From Orychophragmus violaceus (lineage: Eukaryota; Streptophyta; Magnoliopsida; Brassicales; Brassicaceae), in the NCBI GenBank assembly GCA_030180135.1, contig CM058231.1:27097034-27161033 (forward strand): a stretch of DNA of 64,000 bases, written 5' to 3'. A program made the translations under genes and the position numbers. This document shows, piece by piece, positions 1 through 11,235 of this stretch; position 1 is the first letter of the stretch; every line of letters begins with the position of its first letter. The notes below the pieces were generated by a model. The model was not told where the DNA came from. It ran no database searches and saw nothing but the letters and a program-made list of their open reading frames with translations.

Positions 1-1529
1 GAACGGCATGGATGCGGATACAATTCCTCGAGACCCCGAACTAAACCTGAACCTCCCGAACACCCGAATACGAACTCTGAGGTTTCCCAAACACCCGTAC
101 ACAAACCGCAAACACAAAACTGGCCGGAGTCAACGCGTTGACCGGCGTTGACCACGACATTGACCGGCCGTTGACCAGCATTGACCGGCGTTGACTTTGA
201 CCTTTGGTTAACCGTTGACCACTGACCGTTGACCACTGACCCAATCTGAACCAAACCACTGAACCGATCGGTTAACCGAACCAAATCTCCAATCGGCCGG
301 TTTAAACTAAACCGGTTTTGGTCAATCGTTGACCGGTTTGACCTAACCGTCGACCAAGGCTTAACCAATCCTAAACCAAGCTAAATCTTGAATCAAACCA
401 GACCACACCAACCATTGAAGAACCGGCTGAAGAACAAGGCGGCGGAGGAAGGATTTTGGCGACTGCTCCGGCGTTGACCGGCGACGGAGGAAGGTTGACC
501 GCGGAGGAGATGGCTTTTTCCGGCGGCTCTGGTGACAAACTACACACCAAACTGATCAGGAAGAAGAGATCTATCGATCTATGGCTTCAAAACATCCAGA
601 TATGATGAAGAGAGAGAGAGAGAGAGCCCAAGAAACCCTAACCGCGGCAGCTTTCCGGCCAGATTCCGGAGAGCTCCGGCGACGGCGGAGGTGGAGGGTG
701 ACTAGGGTTACAGAGGAGAGTGATAGAAAGCTACTGGGCTTTGCAGAAGATGATTTGGGTTTATGAACAAGAAGTTATGATGTTTCTTGTGCTTGAAGGT
801 TTTAAGAACATCTTGAAGATGTTCTTGGTTCTTCTTTGAATCTTCAAGGCTGCTGGGTTTTTCTGGAGAAGAAGGATGAATATGATGAACACAGAGAGAG
901 AGAGAGAGAGGAGAGAGGTCATGGTAAGAGAGAGAGTAGTGAGAGGTTTGTAGAACAAAACTGTTTGATGTGAAACATGATTCCTTTCATGTTCATGAAC
1001 TATTCCATGCATTTGCGTGCAAGGAAGAAAGGTGGCGCCTCTGGGGGTGATACACCTGTCTTCTGAGGTGTGTTTATGCCAACAAATCCAGCAATTAACC
1101 CTTTAATCCTTCTTAAATCCCCTTAATCAACTTTGCTCGGTTGGCTCGGTTTCTCGATTATTGTTTTAGAAAATACTGAATGATCCTCATAAATCCCAAG
1201 ACTTCCATAAACTGATTCTAACTGATTTTATATGAATTTAGCAACTTGAATCACCTCATTTGGAGTTTCCTAGCTCCGGTTATTAATTTACGAAGTTTTC
1301 TCGGTTTTCTCGGTTTTCACTCCGATAAGCTGAAAAACCCGTTTCTGCTCCGTTTCTTCCAATTCTGGTCTTGTGAATGTTCTTTATGATATAAAATGAG
1401 AACATTTGGCCCATCTCGGCTTCCGTCTCGAACTTTAGCAAAATTACCATTTTGCCCCTGGGTTTGGCAAAATGCCCCTGTGTACTTTTCTTCTGGCCGT
1501 TGACCACATTTTGAATACAGGGTATTACA
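1..1529 (-). mobile_element. LTR fragment of a gypsy-type retrotransposon (element L), cut by the window edge
   Basis: Read on the minus strand this begins TGTAATACCCTGTATTC at 1529, a start common in plant LTRs, and runs off the left edge. It contains a GTTGACC-rich block (about 120-350), GA-rich tracts (607-625, 893-912) and no coding domain. Its content is collinear, in inverted orientation and clearly diverged, with 58170-59530, including shared stretches around a CATGCATTTGCGTG-like segment and a TTGCTAAATTCAT segment. It abuts element A's LTR exactly where that LTR loses its last few dozen bases, so it probably inserted there; the other flank is outside the window. Gypsy/chromovirus assignment is inference only; no PBS or pol is visible. 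Confidence 0.55.
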
Positions 1530-2682
1530 GCTACATTGTAAATGCACATGAAATTGTAGTATATAGGGGTCGAACCATAGAGACTCGAGAATCTTACGAC
1601 AGATAAATCATTGTCGAGTTTAGCTAAGCAAATATAATTTGAAAGCAATTAAATCAAAGCAGAAATAAATAGCAGACAGTTTGTAATCAAGCAGGGAAAA
1701 GCGCCAGGTCAAGGGAGATCTCAGGAAATCAAGTCTCCTAGATTAATTAGAAGTCAAGATTTAATTAAGCACGATTCTAGAACTCAATTCGCAAAAGTAA
1801 AATAAACCAATTTTCGTTGCGAAAATTCACGAAGTCTAAATCCTAGAAATCCAAATTTTTTTATAATTTCTAAAGACTAAACTTGCATTAAGTGCAGGTT
1901 TGATTTATTCACAAATTATCTAAACCAAATTTCTTTGTGGTTATTTAATTTGCTCAACTTAAATTCTTTCAGATTCCAAACTACACTTTCATGTCAACTT
2001 AGCAACGTATGATCTAAATTCTAGGTTATCAAGATAGAACTAGCATTAAGAAGAATTCAGGATAAAGAACTAAATAGGTATGAATCCTCAAAAATAAATC
2101 AATCTAAGCCATGAAAACCATAACAAGAATCCTTAAACCTAACTAGAAATCTACTCGGACATATAAGATGAAACAAATGAAATGGATGATATATATTGAA
2201 TTAAAATAGACAAGAGAATTGAAAAGGGGTTTGAAATCTTCTCCAAAAGCAGTACAAGGTTCGGATCAGCCCCAAAGCTCTAAACTCTCTCTAGCCAAAA
2301 GTATGAAAAGTGTAGAATGAATAAAACACAAAACTATAATATTAAGTGTAAAACACGTCTTGGGTCTTCTCTGTAAATAATAAATCTTCTGGGCCAATCT
2401 CACAATTCTCCAAATCTTCATTAATTTGGCGAGATTTTCATTTTGGGAACGTGTGTCAACCAATGCAAGAGCTGTATCGGTCGATGCCCAGCTCGAACAC
2501 TCTCACTGATTTTTGTCATCAAGTTTTCAGCTCCAAAAATGTCCAGAAAGCTTCAATATCTTCCTAAGTATCTCCAAACGTGTGTAAACCTGTAAAACAC
2601 TTGAAAAGACGCGAAACTATAATAGACTCGACTATGTACATATATATCATGACTTAAAACCTTTAAAAACCATGATATATCA
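1530..2682 (-). repeat. 3' LTR of minus-strand Athila-like element A
   Basis: This is the reverse complement of an LTR homologous to the element B LTRs (2964-4168, 15620-16805). It starts with TGATATATCATGG at 2682 next to a C-rich tract (2687-2696), the reversed polypurine tract. Its far end near 1530 lacks the expected TGATAGG terminus and abuts element L. It shares a segment around 2380-2560 with the partial LTR at 18745-19050, identifying the two LTRs of the same insertion. Confidence 0.8.
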
Positions 2683-2963
2683 ACTCCCCCCCCCCCTCCA
2701 TAACTTAGTCTTTGCTTGCCCTCAAGCAAATAGAAAACCAAGATCAGGAAAAAGAAATTTGAAAAACTTCAGAAACTCATTTCATCGTCGGAGCACCACA
2801 CTCACATTCCCTTTAGTAAGCCACATGAAAATAAACCTGTAGAGATCAAGAACACAATGTACTTTCTTCACACTTAGGAACTGTCCCAAGTAAACTCCAC
2901 AATCAAACTAGAGCATTCAAAATCACCATACTGACCTCTATAATAAATTAGGTACGGTCTCAC
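2683..2963 (-). mobile_element. 3' internal end of Athila-like element A, left of nested element B
   Basis: This non-coding segment includes the reversed polypurine tract and the motif reading TTGCTTGAGGGCAAGCAAA on the minus strand, which element B also has just before its 3' LTR (about 15583-15601). It stops at CTCAC (2959-2963), the target duplicated by element B, and resumes at 16806. The rejoined sequence matches the element B region around 15340-15360, supporting the interpretation as one older element split by a younger one. Confidence 0.8.
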
Positions 2964-4168
2964 TGATATATCATGTTTTTACCGGTTTTAGACCATGATA
3001 TAAGTATGTTTTATAGTCTTTTGGTGTTTCTTTAGAGTCATTTACAGGTGTTATTAGGAATATGCACGTTTGGAGCGGAATTGGAGATTATGGAGCTTTT
3101 TGGAGCATTTTGGAGTTTTGACCCGAGAGATAGAGTCCACTGTCCAGAACAGAGGATTGCATCGATCGACACACATTGTGCAACGATCGACACACGAGCG
3201 AGATGGGCCTTTCTCGGCGAGTTTAATGAAGAATGTTGAAATTGCAGATTTGCCCAGATGTTCCAATATTTATAAAGAAGCCCCAAGACGTGATTAGGCT
3301 AATATAATTAGGTTTTTACATCAGTTTTTATATAACTCTTACATACGCTTTCATACTTTGAGCTGAGAGTTTTTAGAGCTTTTTGGGGCTGATCTGAACC
3401 TGTATTGCTTCCTGCTTTTGGAGAAGATTTCGAACCCCTTTATTTCTTACTCTTTTATGCAATCTATTTATTCATTGATTATGTTTTCATCATCTATGTC
3501 TGAGTAGATTCATAGTTAGGTTTAGGGATTCTCATTAGGGATTTCATGACTTGCTAGATTTATTTATTTCAGTTAGGATTCATATCATATTTGCTCTTCA
3601 ACCTTGATTGAGCTTAATACTAGTTTCTAACCTGATCACTTCGAATCTGGATCTTAGGTTGTTAAATTGACATGAAAGTGTGATTTAGAATCTGAACTAT
3701 TTAGGTTGAGCAATTGAATTACTCGCAAAGAAATTTGGTTTATTTGAATTGTGAACATATCGAACCTGAACTTAAGGCTAGTTTAACCTGTTAGGAATTG
3801 CAAAGAAATTTGGATTTCTGCTATTAGACTTAGAGAATTCTCACAACGAAAGTTGGTTAGTTCTATATCCGTGTTTGAGTTCTAGAACAGTGCTTAATTT
3901 GATCCTGGCTGATTATCTGATCTGCTTGTCTGATTTCCTGAGAACTCCCTAGACTTAGCGCTTTTAGTTAATTGCTTTCAAACCATCCTGCTACTTGATT
4001 TACTTTTCTGCTTGCTTTTAGTTTTCTCATTACTTTCTCCTAGTTTAACTTGATCGTTCTAAAATCTATCGTAGGTCTAGAGTCTTTGTGTATTTCGATA
4101 CCCTTTATACTATAATTGCATTAACTGTGCACTTGCAGTAGAATAGGATTAAAACTTAGAGCCTATCA
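2964..4168 (+). repeat. 5' LTR of Athila-like element B
   Basis: 1205 bp, starting TGATATATCATG and ending GCCTATCA. Compared with the 3' LTR it carries an additional 19-bp stretch in a CGATCGACACA-rich segment near 3160-3200. It is directly followed by the primer binding site. Confidence 0.93.
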
Positions 4169-4175
4169 AGTTTTT

Positions 4176-4193
4176 TGCGCCGTTGCCGGGGAC
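4176..4193 (+). other. Primer binding site, tRNA-Asp type, element B
   Basis: TGCGCCGTTGCCGGGGAC lies 7 bp after the 5' LTR. It matches the Athila/Tat-type PBS (canonical TGGCGCCGTTGCCGGGGA), with one base apparently missing from the GG. Confidence 0.85.
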
Positions 4194-4299
4194 TCTTTTG
4201 AGTCTTCGATAGATTTGAACTTAGGGTTTAGACTAGGATTTTTATTTTTTATTTATTTTTGGTTACTAATTATTTCTCTGTTTTTCTCTGTCGCAGGTC

Positions 4300-4405
4300 T
4301 GATATTCGCTTAGCATCGATCGTTGCACACTTTGAATCGATCGTTGCAAGGCGACTATAGTTGAATCGATCGTTGCCTCTTAGCATCGATCGTTGCACTG
4401 CGATT
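4300..4405 (+). repeat. Four short ATCGATCGTTGC repeats in element B leader
   Basis: Between the PBS and gag, four near-identical units of the form (G/A)ATCGATCGTTGC occur at about 4314, 4335, 4363 and 4385. The same CGATCG core recurs elsewhere in this element (3160-3200, 13398-13432, 14478-14632, 15819) and in unrelated elements of the window. Confidence 0.8.
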
Positions 4406-4562
4406 ACAGACGGTTTATGCAGACGCGTGATACCAGAAGTAATCCGAACTCGAATCTCGTTAATCTCAGACTTGAGGAGCTTGCTAGACTAGAGAGAACT
4501 AACAGGAAAAGTCGACGAGCAAAGATGGTACAAGAGCGCTTGATTTTGATACCTGATGCTCA

Positions 4563-5201
4563 TGTTGGAATTGTGTCCAGTAATCTCGGTACTGTCTCTA
4601 GAAAGTAAGAGTATGTCAATGATCAGACATAAGTCATATAATGCTGGGGGTCATGATGGCTTGCTAGAGTCCGCTCATGATCTATAAGTCTTGGACTTAT
4701 TGCCTTTATTATATGATCCCATATGGGTCACACGCCTAAGCTAACGGGAAAATACGAAGGAACGGTTTAGCAGAGGTACGGTAAAAGTGCTAGGCATTTA
4801 CGGTACTTGGAGAGACTAAAGGGCCTGATTAAATCCAAGGGATTTAATCAGAACTGAGAATTGGGCCCAAAAGCCCATGAGAACTAAAGGGAGTTTTAAT
4901 GAATAAAACTTGACCTAAAAGCTCTCTAATTCTTCAGCTCATTTGCGCCACCCACAGCCTCTCTCTGCGCCTCCTCTCTGTCTGGTCTAGCAGCCAATTC
5001 CCGAGCGTGCGTGTGTGAGCCTTTGGAGGATCCATCCCTTGGTGGTTCTGCTGATCTCTGACCTGTTCTATCTCCTTCCGCTGCATAAACAGGTAAAAGG
5101 TGAGATCTATATTGTTTCTATTCAAGAGAACCTAGATCTGGCATGCTTAGGATCTATTAATCTGATGAATTGAATCAGGATTAACACTAAAACATCCTTC
5201 A
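4563..5201 (+). repeat. 5' LTR of copia C
   Basis: 639 bp, beginning TGTTGGAATTGTG and ending ATCCTTCA, followed by one G and the PBS. It is nearly identical to 11236-11874. Confidence 0.95.
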
Positions 5202-5202
5202 G

Positions 5203-5214
5203 TGGTATCAGAGC
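5203..5214 (+). other. Primer binding site, initiator tRNA-Met type, copia C
   Basis: TGGTATCAGAGC one base after the LTR is the standard PBS of plant copia elements, complementary to the 3' end of initiator tRNA-Met. Confidence 0.92.
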
Positions 5215-5363
5215 TATTGGTTCTGGTTTTTCTTGTTTAGATTCAAGTTTAGGATTGTTTAAAGTGTGTTTTTGAATCAACCTACTGATAAGAGCAAAAC
5301 ACTTAAGAAACAAGAATTGAAACCTAAACAAACTAATGAAAATCGCAAACCAAACTATATGAT

Positions 5364-5835
5364 TTGGTATGCGTCGGAGTGTTGATCAGTTTCGGATCAC
5401 ACGTCCGGATCGTTAGACGCACAATCGATCATGGATCGGATTGGTTCGTCGACACGATCAGCGACACGGACGAGCTCACGATCGCGGATCGGATCGGATC
5501 GAACGATCGCACGATCGATTGCGATCGCGGTCTGCATCGTCTCGTCGCGACCAGCCATCGTCCCGATCGGTGATGATCGTGCAAGGATGGACCGAGCGGA
5601 TCGATCAAACGATCGCGGTCGATCGTCCAGCATCGTCCCGATCATCCAGCGTCGTACCGCGTCTCGATCGCTCGGCGATCGCATGACGCACGACCCGAGC
5701 CATCCTGTCCCGAGCGTCCCGAACGATGGTCCCGTCCGGCTGCCGTCTCGATCTCGGATCTTTTGCGTGCGGCTTGACGGCTGACGTGATCGCGTGAAAC
5801 TCACGATTAGGTCGTGATCGGTTCACGTGATCAAT
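5364..5835. repeat. GATC/CGATCG-rich low-complexity block in copia C leader
   Basis: About 450 bp packed with GATC, CGATCG, GCGATCGC and GGATCGGATC, far richer in G+C than its flanks. Because the motif lacks stops, long open frames occur on both strands here (for example 5431-5784 plus and 5397-5804 minus); their arginine/serine/aspartate/isoleucine-only make-up shows they are artefacts of the repeat. It has no counterpart in the leader of the related copia F beyond isolated TCGATCGA motifs. Confidence 0.8.
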
Positions 5836-6284
5836 CGGTTCGGTTCGGTTTTTAAGGTTCGGTTTAAAACTTGATTAAAATTAAACGTCTCGGTTTAATA
5901 AACAGATTTAATAATTTTATTAAATTCTGGTTAAACTGGGATAAGAAATCCAAAGTCGCAAATTGGATTTTGTGCCTAAACCAGGATTTTCTAATTTGAT
6001 TTGGTTGGACCAAATAAATTGAGAAAATCCGGTTTAGTAAATAACCGGTTGACAATTGTGGTCATCGTAGTAATTAATTTTGGTTAGACCAATTTTAATG
6101 AACCAGACCGGTTATGTCATTTAATTGGACAATTGGGTGGTGTCTTGGACATGGACCAATTCTTGGGCCTCGGGCCAAGAAGTTAAAACAATTGGGCCAA
6201 TTATTTGAGTCTTTCTTCAGATTAATTTAAAATTTATTTTATAAAATTATAAAGTCGATTTTAAATTAAAGTTTCCGAAATTTT

Positions 6285-6450
6285 GAAATTAGAAAGTTTC
6301 TTAAAATAGAAGTTTCTAGATTTGCGGGTTTTAGATTTTAAAGAAATTTCTAAAGTTAGAAAGTTTCCGGTTTTAGAAAGTTTCCAATTTTAGAAAGTTT
6401 CCAAAAATAGTAGGTTTCCAAAAATAGAAAGTTTCCGGAATAGTAATCTT
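6285..6450 (+). repeat. Degenerate AGAAAGTTTCC tandem repeats in copia C leader
   Basis: At least six units of the form TTTTAGAAAGTTTCC with a period of roughly 15-17 bp lie in the untranslated leader. The last units are the cleanest (about 6355-6440). Confidence 0.7.
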
Positions 6451-6981
6451 CTATTTTGGGAATGAAATTTTAATAAACCTACGAACCTCAAATAATATCA
6501 AGCGTTGGATGTCTTGTCCAGGCTATGTCAGCTGTCGAAGCCCATTCAATTGTATTCATGGCCTTACAGTGTGAGGGTGTCTACTTTTGCGTGGATAAGA
6601 CGGTTTGTGATTCATAAATGTCATTGGGAGTCCCAGACATTAATGATTACATGACTGTATAGTCTGGTTTTCTTGACTAGGCCATCGGGAGTCCCGGGCC
6701 TTGAGACATCAGAGTGAATTGGGCCTCGGGCCCAGATTCACAACCAAGAGTTATATCACGGATATAATTAGCCGACTTAGGGCTTACCGATATAAGCTAA
6801 GGTTGGGTGACGGCCAGTGGCCCACTTTGATCTTAGTTATATGTGGATCTTGGAATCATTATATTATATTGAGGGTAACTTAGGTTATTGAATATAATGC
6901 GTGATTAATCATATTAAGTATAATGCGAGATTAATCATATTGAACATATTAACTAAAATCCTTTTATCTTAATTTTCAGTT

Positions 6982-7872
6982 ATGACTAGCACAAACAATC
7001 AAAACACTTTCTCGATCCGGTCTGTCCTTGAGATGGACAAGCTGAGCGGATCAAATTTCTTGACTTGGTCGTGGAACCTGAGGCTAGTCCTCATACAGGA
7101 GAGAAAGGACTATGTCCTTGAGAGAGCTCTCCCCGTGAGGATCGGGTCCAATGCTTCTCATGCAGTATATCATGCTTGGAATAAGCATTATAATGATGCG
7201 GTAGATGTGCGTGGTCTGATATTGGCTACCATAGACTCAGACTTGCGGAAGCAATATGAGAACATGGAGTCGCCAATAGAGATGATCAACAGCCTGAAAT
7301 TGAAATTTCAGGAGCAGATAAGAGTGGAGAGATACCGGTTGGTTAAGTCTCTCACTAGCTGCAAGCTACCAAATGATAATCCAGTGAGTCCTCATGTCAG
7401 TAAAATGATGGGTTACATTGATAACCTGAGGAAATTGGATTATCCAGTTAGCCAAGAATTGGCAACTGAGATCATTCTGCAGTCACTGCCGTCAAGCTAT
7501 GATAAGTTCAGAAGGAACTATATCAAGAAAGGCTTAACGAAGACGCTGACTGAACTGCATGATATGCTCAAGACAGTTGAGCCAAACGTGAAGAGTACCC
7601 TGTACAATCTCATGAATGAGAAGGGTAGGTTTACTAAACCTAATGCTGACAAGGGTGAAGACAAAGTTGTCCAGATTTTGAATCATGGCAAGCGTGTGTC
7701 TTCTGAGCCCGAGTCAGATACCTCTTACGTTGGTAAGTGCTGCTACTGTAAAGAGACTGGGCATTGGAAGAGAAATTGCATTAAATTCATGGAAGATGAT
7801 GAGGAGTTGAAGTTGATGTATGAGACTACTTCCTCAGGTATTCATGTTATTACTTCAAGTTCTACCTTATAG
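6982..7872 (+). CDS. Copia Gag (nucleocapsid) protein, 296 aa
   Basis: An intact gag frame of copia C. The N-terminal part (residues about 10-190) has the copia gag (UBN2-like) pattern, with LSGSNFLTWSWNLRLVLIQE early and an SPIEMINSLKLKFQEQ helix region. The C-terminal half is basic and contains a zinc knuckle CCYCKETGHWKRNC (C-x2-C-x4-H-x4-C) near residues 251-264. It packages RNA in virus-like particles. The stop (TAG at 7870-7872) is immediately followed in frame by VLDTGCG, the protease start; the related element F has TGG (Trp) at this site, so the stop looks like a TGG-to-TAG change that separates gag from pol. The start was chosen because it aligns with the gag start of copia F. This is one of few undamaged retrotransposon frames here. 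Confidence 0.9.
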   Translation: MTSTNNQNTFSIRSVLEMDKLSGSNFLTWSWNLRLVLIQERKDYVLERALPVRIGSNASHAVYHAWNKHYNDAVDVRGLILATIDSDLRKQYENMESPIEMINSLKLKFQEQIRVERYRLVKSLTSCKLPNDNPVSPHVSKMMGYIDNLRKLDYPVSQELATEIILQSLPSSYDKFRRNYIKKGLTKTLTELHDMLKTVEPNVKSTLYNLMNEKGRFTKPNADKGEDKVVQILNHGKRVSSEPESDTSYVGKCCYCKETGHWKRNCIKFMEDDEELKLMYETTSSGIHVITSSSTL

Positions 7873-10365
7873 GTATTGGATACTGGTTGTGGCACTGATA
7901 TTTGTTATAATATGCAGAGCCTGGGCAACAGTAGAACTTTGAAGGAAGGGCAAGTGAAACTACATGTCTGGAAGGAGCTTGGGATGCTGCCTCAGCCGTA
8001 GGGTTTTCACTTGTAGATGCCTTTGAGGCTTGGTTTTATTAAGTAATTGCTACAATGTACCTGCTTTAAGCAGAGTTGTCTTTCATTTTCTTGTAAGAAT
8101 TTGAATGTTTTTCATTTTCATAAAAGACTAGTTTGTTCTTTTGATCTTAATGAAATATTAATTGTAGCACCCTATTCAAGGAATGGGTTTTATATCTTAA
8201 ACCAAAGAGTGCCTAAAATGTAATATAAATACTGCAATTGGTTTAAATCTGATGAATTAAACCTGATTTTTCTTGGCATAAAAGTCTTGGTCACATAGAG
8301 TAAGTTGGATTCAGAAATCCTATAGTTATGGACTGTTGGGCTCATTTGATAAGATATCTTATGAGACTTGAATTCTGTTTACTAGACCAAAAGGTAAAGG
8401 GCCTATCTTAGCCGAGCTAGAGAAAGGCCCAAAGGCTTATTGGACCTGGAACATACTCATGTATGTGGCCCAATGAGCAGTAATGCCAGAGAAAATTTTC
8501 TGTACTTCATTGTCTCTACTGATTACTTCAGTGAGAGTGACTGTGTTCATTTGATGAGACACAAGTCGGAATTCTTTGACATGGTCGAAAGAGTTCCAGA
8601 ATGAAGTATAGGATCTGAATGACAGAAGTATTAAGACTCTGGATCAGATCACGAGTGAGAATACTTAAGTCATTGATTGTGTGATCATCTGAATGAGTGT
8701 GAAATCGTTTCACAGCTCATTTCTCCTGAAAACCTGAAGGTGTTTCTGTGAGAAAGAATCAGATCTTATTAGAAATGATTAAAGATGAGTCACACGAATC
8801 TTCCATGATATTCTTTAAGAATAACGCTCTAAAATATCTAAGTTTACGCTAAAATAGTTCCACCAATATCAGTTGAAAGACACCACGTAAATGTGGATTG
8901 GAATCGATCCAAATTCGTCTTTACTGAGTATTTGTAGTTGTACTACTTCGCTGGTTGTCCGAAGGAAACCAAGGCTTGTTACTTTTACGTCCATTCTGTT
9001 TTCTAAGAAGGGAAGTTATTTTCCAAGAAGAACAGTGGGAGTAAAAGTATAACTCGAAGAAATTCGAGAAATACAGGAGGCTGCTCAACCTGTTGAGGGA
9101 GAGCAACGGATGGATTTACAGATTTCTGTAGAATCTACACCTGTGGAGCCTGAAGTTCGCAGATATGAATGAATCAGTTACTAATCAGAGAGTGATTTCT
9201 CGTCATTAGTTGAACCTGATAATCATTGAAAGTTCGCATGATCTGATGATCATTGAGATCGACGAATCTGCGAAATTCAAAGAAGCGAATGTGAGCCCGG
9301 ACTCCGAAAATTACACTATGTGTAAGTTAGCTTCATTGATCCATTCATGGATGGAAGCAAACATATCGGAGTTGGAATCTTCGTTCTGTTGAAGTAGTCA
9401 AGGTTTTGACTTGAACAGGAACGAAGCGGAACTGTGTGTTTACTAATAGATTAGTGGGAGCGATATTGCATTTCTCATATTGTATGTCGATGACATACTG
9501 ATTCTCGAAAATGACGTCCCAATGCTGCAGTCAGTAAAGGACTGGCTTGGGAGTTGGTTCTAATGATTGACATGGGTAAAGCCACGTATGTTCTTGGATT
9601 TTGGATCTAAAGATAGAGATCCGAAAGAGCTGGTAAGACAAAGTCAGGATTCTTATCCCGACAAAGTCCTACACGTTTTCAGCATTCCAAGAAGGGTTTT
9701 ATGCCAATGTCACATGGCATTACGTTAAGCAAGACACAGTGTCCTACGATAACTGCTGAGCTTAAATGCATGGATAATATTCCATATGCGTCGGCAATTG
9801 GATCTATCATGTATGCCATGAAACGTACTTGTTTGATGTTGCTTTAATGTTAAGCAAGACAAGTAAAGACCAGTCAAATCCAGCAAAGAATCACTGGATT
9901 GCCGTAAAGAATATCCTAAAGTATTTGAGGAATACTAAGGAAAAATTATTGAGTTACGGAGAAAGTGAGGTGCTACGAGTCGGTAGAGTCTGAAAGGCAA
10001 GTTTCCAACGGACAAAGATGATTTCCGGTCACAGTCCGGTTATATCTTGTGTCTGTATGGCGGTGCAAGGCACTGTTGCTGACTCCATGACTTAAGCTGA
10101 ACATTTCGCAGCTTGGAAAGCGGCGAAAGAGGTTGTTTGGAAAGAAGAGTTCGTCACTGAACTTGATGTGATTCCCAGCATAGATGAGACTAGCTGCACA
10201 TCAGAGGTCCAAACACCTTGAGGGTAGGTATAACCTATTCCGTGAGATAAATGACAGAGATGTTAAGTAGATCAGCAAGTTTCAATGAATGAGAACGTTG
10301 CTACTATGTTAACGAAGCCACTCCTTAGGCCTAAGCACGAGTCGCGGACTGTTGCTGTAGGATAA
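7873..10365 (+). pseudogene. Eroded copia C pol (protease, integrase, RT, RNase H remnants)
   Basis: Starting VLDTGCGTDIC directly after the gag stop, the sequence follows the pol of copia F (31257-34316) but is broken by many stops, frameshifts and deletions, spanning about 2.5 kb instead of 3.06 kb. Recognisable pieces are the protease start, an integrase patch near 8490-8700, a reverse-transcriptase patch with LYVDDILIL at about 9478-9510, and RNase H with terminal PLLRPKHES near 10318-10341. No domain is intact. In a young insertion with near-identical LTRs this decay must predate transposition, so the element is a non-autonomous lineage that keeps gag. Confidence 0.85.
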
Positions 10366-11225
10366 GTGAAATTAAGATGCAGTCTTAATTTCAGTGGGAG
10401 TTATTAAAGGGCTTTATTTAGTTATTTGATATGTTCTTGTAAAACATTCAAGATGTTTAATGAAATTATTATTTCAAGATTATTTTAACTGTGATGAAAT
10501 AATCGTTCCAAAATGATATGAACCATTTTATAGGTCATCGAAGTAAGTGACTTGATCTTGAGTTATCAAAGTCATTTAGCTTGATCATGAGACCCTATAT
10601 TTGATAGATGGTTTATATCATCCTGTCCCTAGTCGAAGGTTGTTGAAATTGGAACACCAACAACCGTGTGAGACTAGATTGGTATGTGACTTATGACAAA
10701 GTCTCAGTGTGTCATAGATGCGCGGCATCAAAGTCAGTACATAGGTGTATGTTGGGTACATACGACCGGACATGACCCGATTATAAGAACTCTTCAGGAT
10801 ATTAATATCTGTGTCATAAGAGATTCTTACTACGACTATAGAGTATAGTCCTTAGACCTGAGTTCGCATGCATGTGACTACACATGAACTAATGCGCTTT
10901 GATCATTGTCTAATGCTGTCGTTAAGCGATAGTTATAAGGACCTTGTTTGGGTGTATTATGAAATGAGTAGTTTACAGTGATGGAACAAGATGGGATTTG
11001 TCCCTCCAATATAAATGGAGTGAATATCTCTAGGCCAATCGGAGATTTGAATACTGGAAAATGCATGGCCATGCTCAAACGGACTGTCCCGAGTCGTTTG
11101 GATTGTCAGTATCGAATCAGAGTCCGATGAACAAGATTAGGCTTTATAAGGATGACACTAATCTTGCCTTATGACTAATCGAGATATTGAGACAAAAGGA
11201 TTATGAATACAGAGATTCCAGTACA
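10366..11225 (+). other. Conserved 3' non-coding region of copia C
   Basis: About 860 bp between the pol remnant and the polypurine tract, with no open frame of note. Long stretches match the equivalent region of copia F (30452-31256 reversed) although LTRs and leader are much more diverged. The best-conserved part runs from GGAACAAGATGGGATTTGTC (10983) to the polypurine tract and includes a small stem-loop at 11004-11020. Confidence 0.7.
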
Positions 11226-11235
11226 AGTGGGAGAT
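11226..11235 (+). other. Polypurine tract of copia C
   Basis: AAGTGGGAGAT-type purine run immediately before the 3' LTR; the identical tract with the same upstream TTCCAGTAC occurs in copia F. Confidence 0.85.

Noticed and set aside
1524..1528. ATTAC at 1524-1528 and 19051-19055 as the target duplication of Athila A
   Set aside because: ATTAC at 1524 is part of element L's own terminus (reverse of TGTAATACC), and ATTAC at 19051 is native copia D sequence. The match is probably coincidence or cannot be proven without the sequence left of the window.
3038..3297. Several overlapping short frames near the start of Athila B
   Set aside because: They lie in the LTR, appear again in the 3' LTR copy (15711-15933), and have no protein features.
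5397..5804. Overlapping 117-135 codon open frames on both strands
   Set aside because: They result from stop-free CGATCG repeats and show only repeat-driven residues; no domain.
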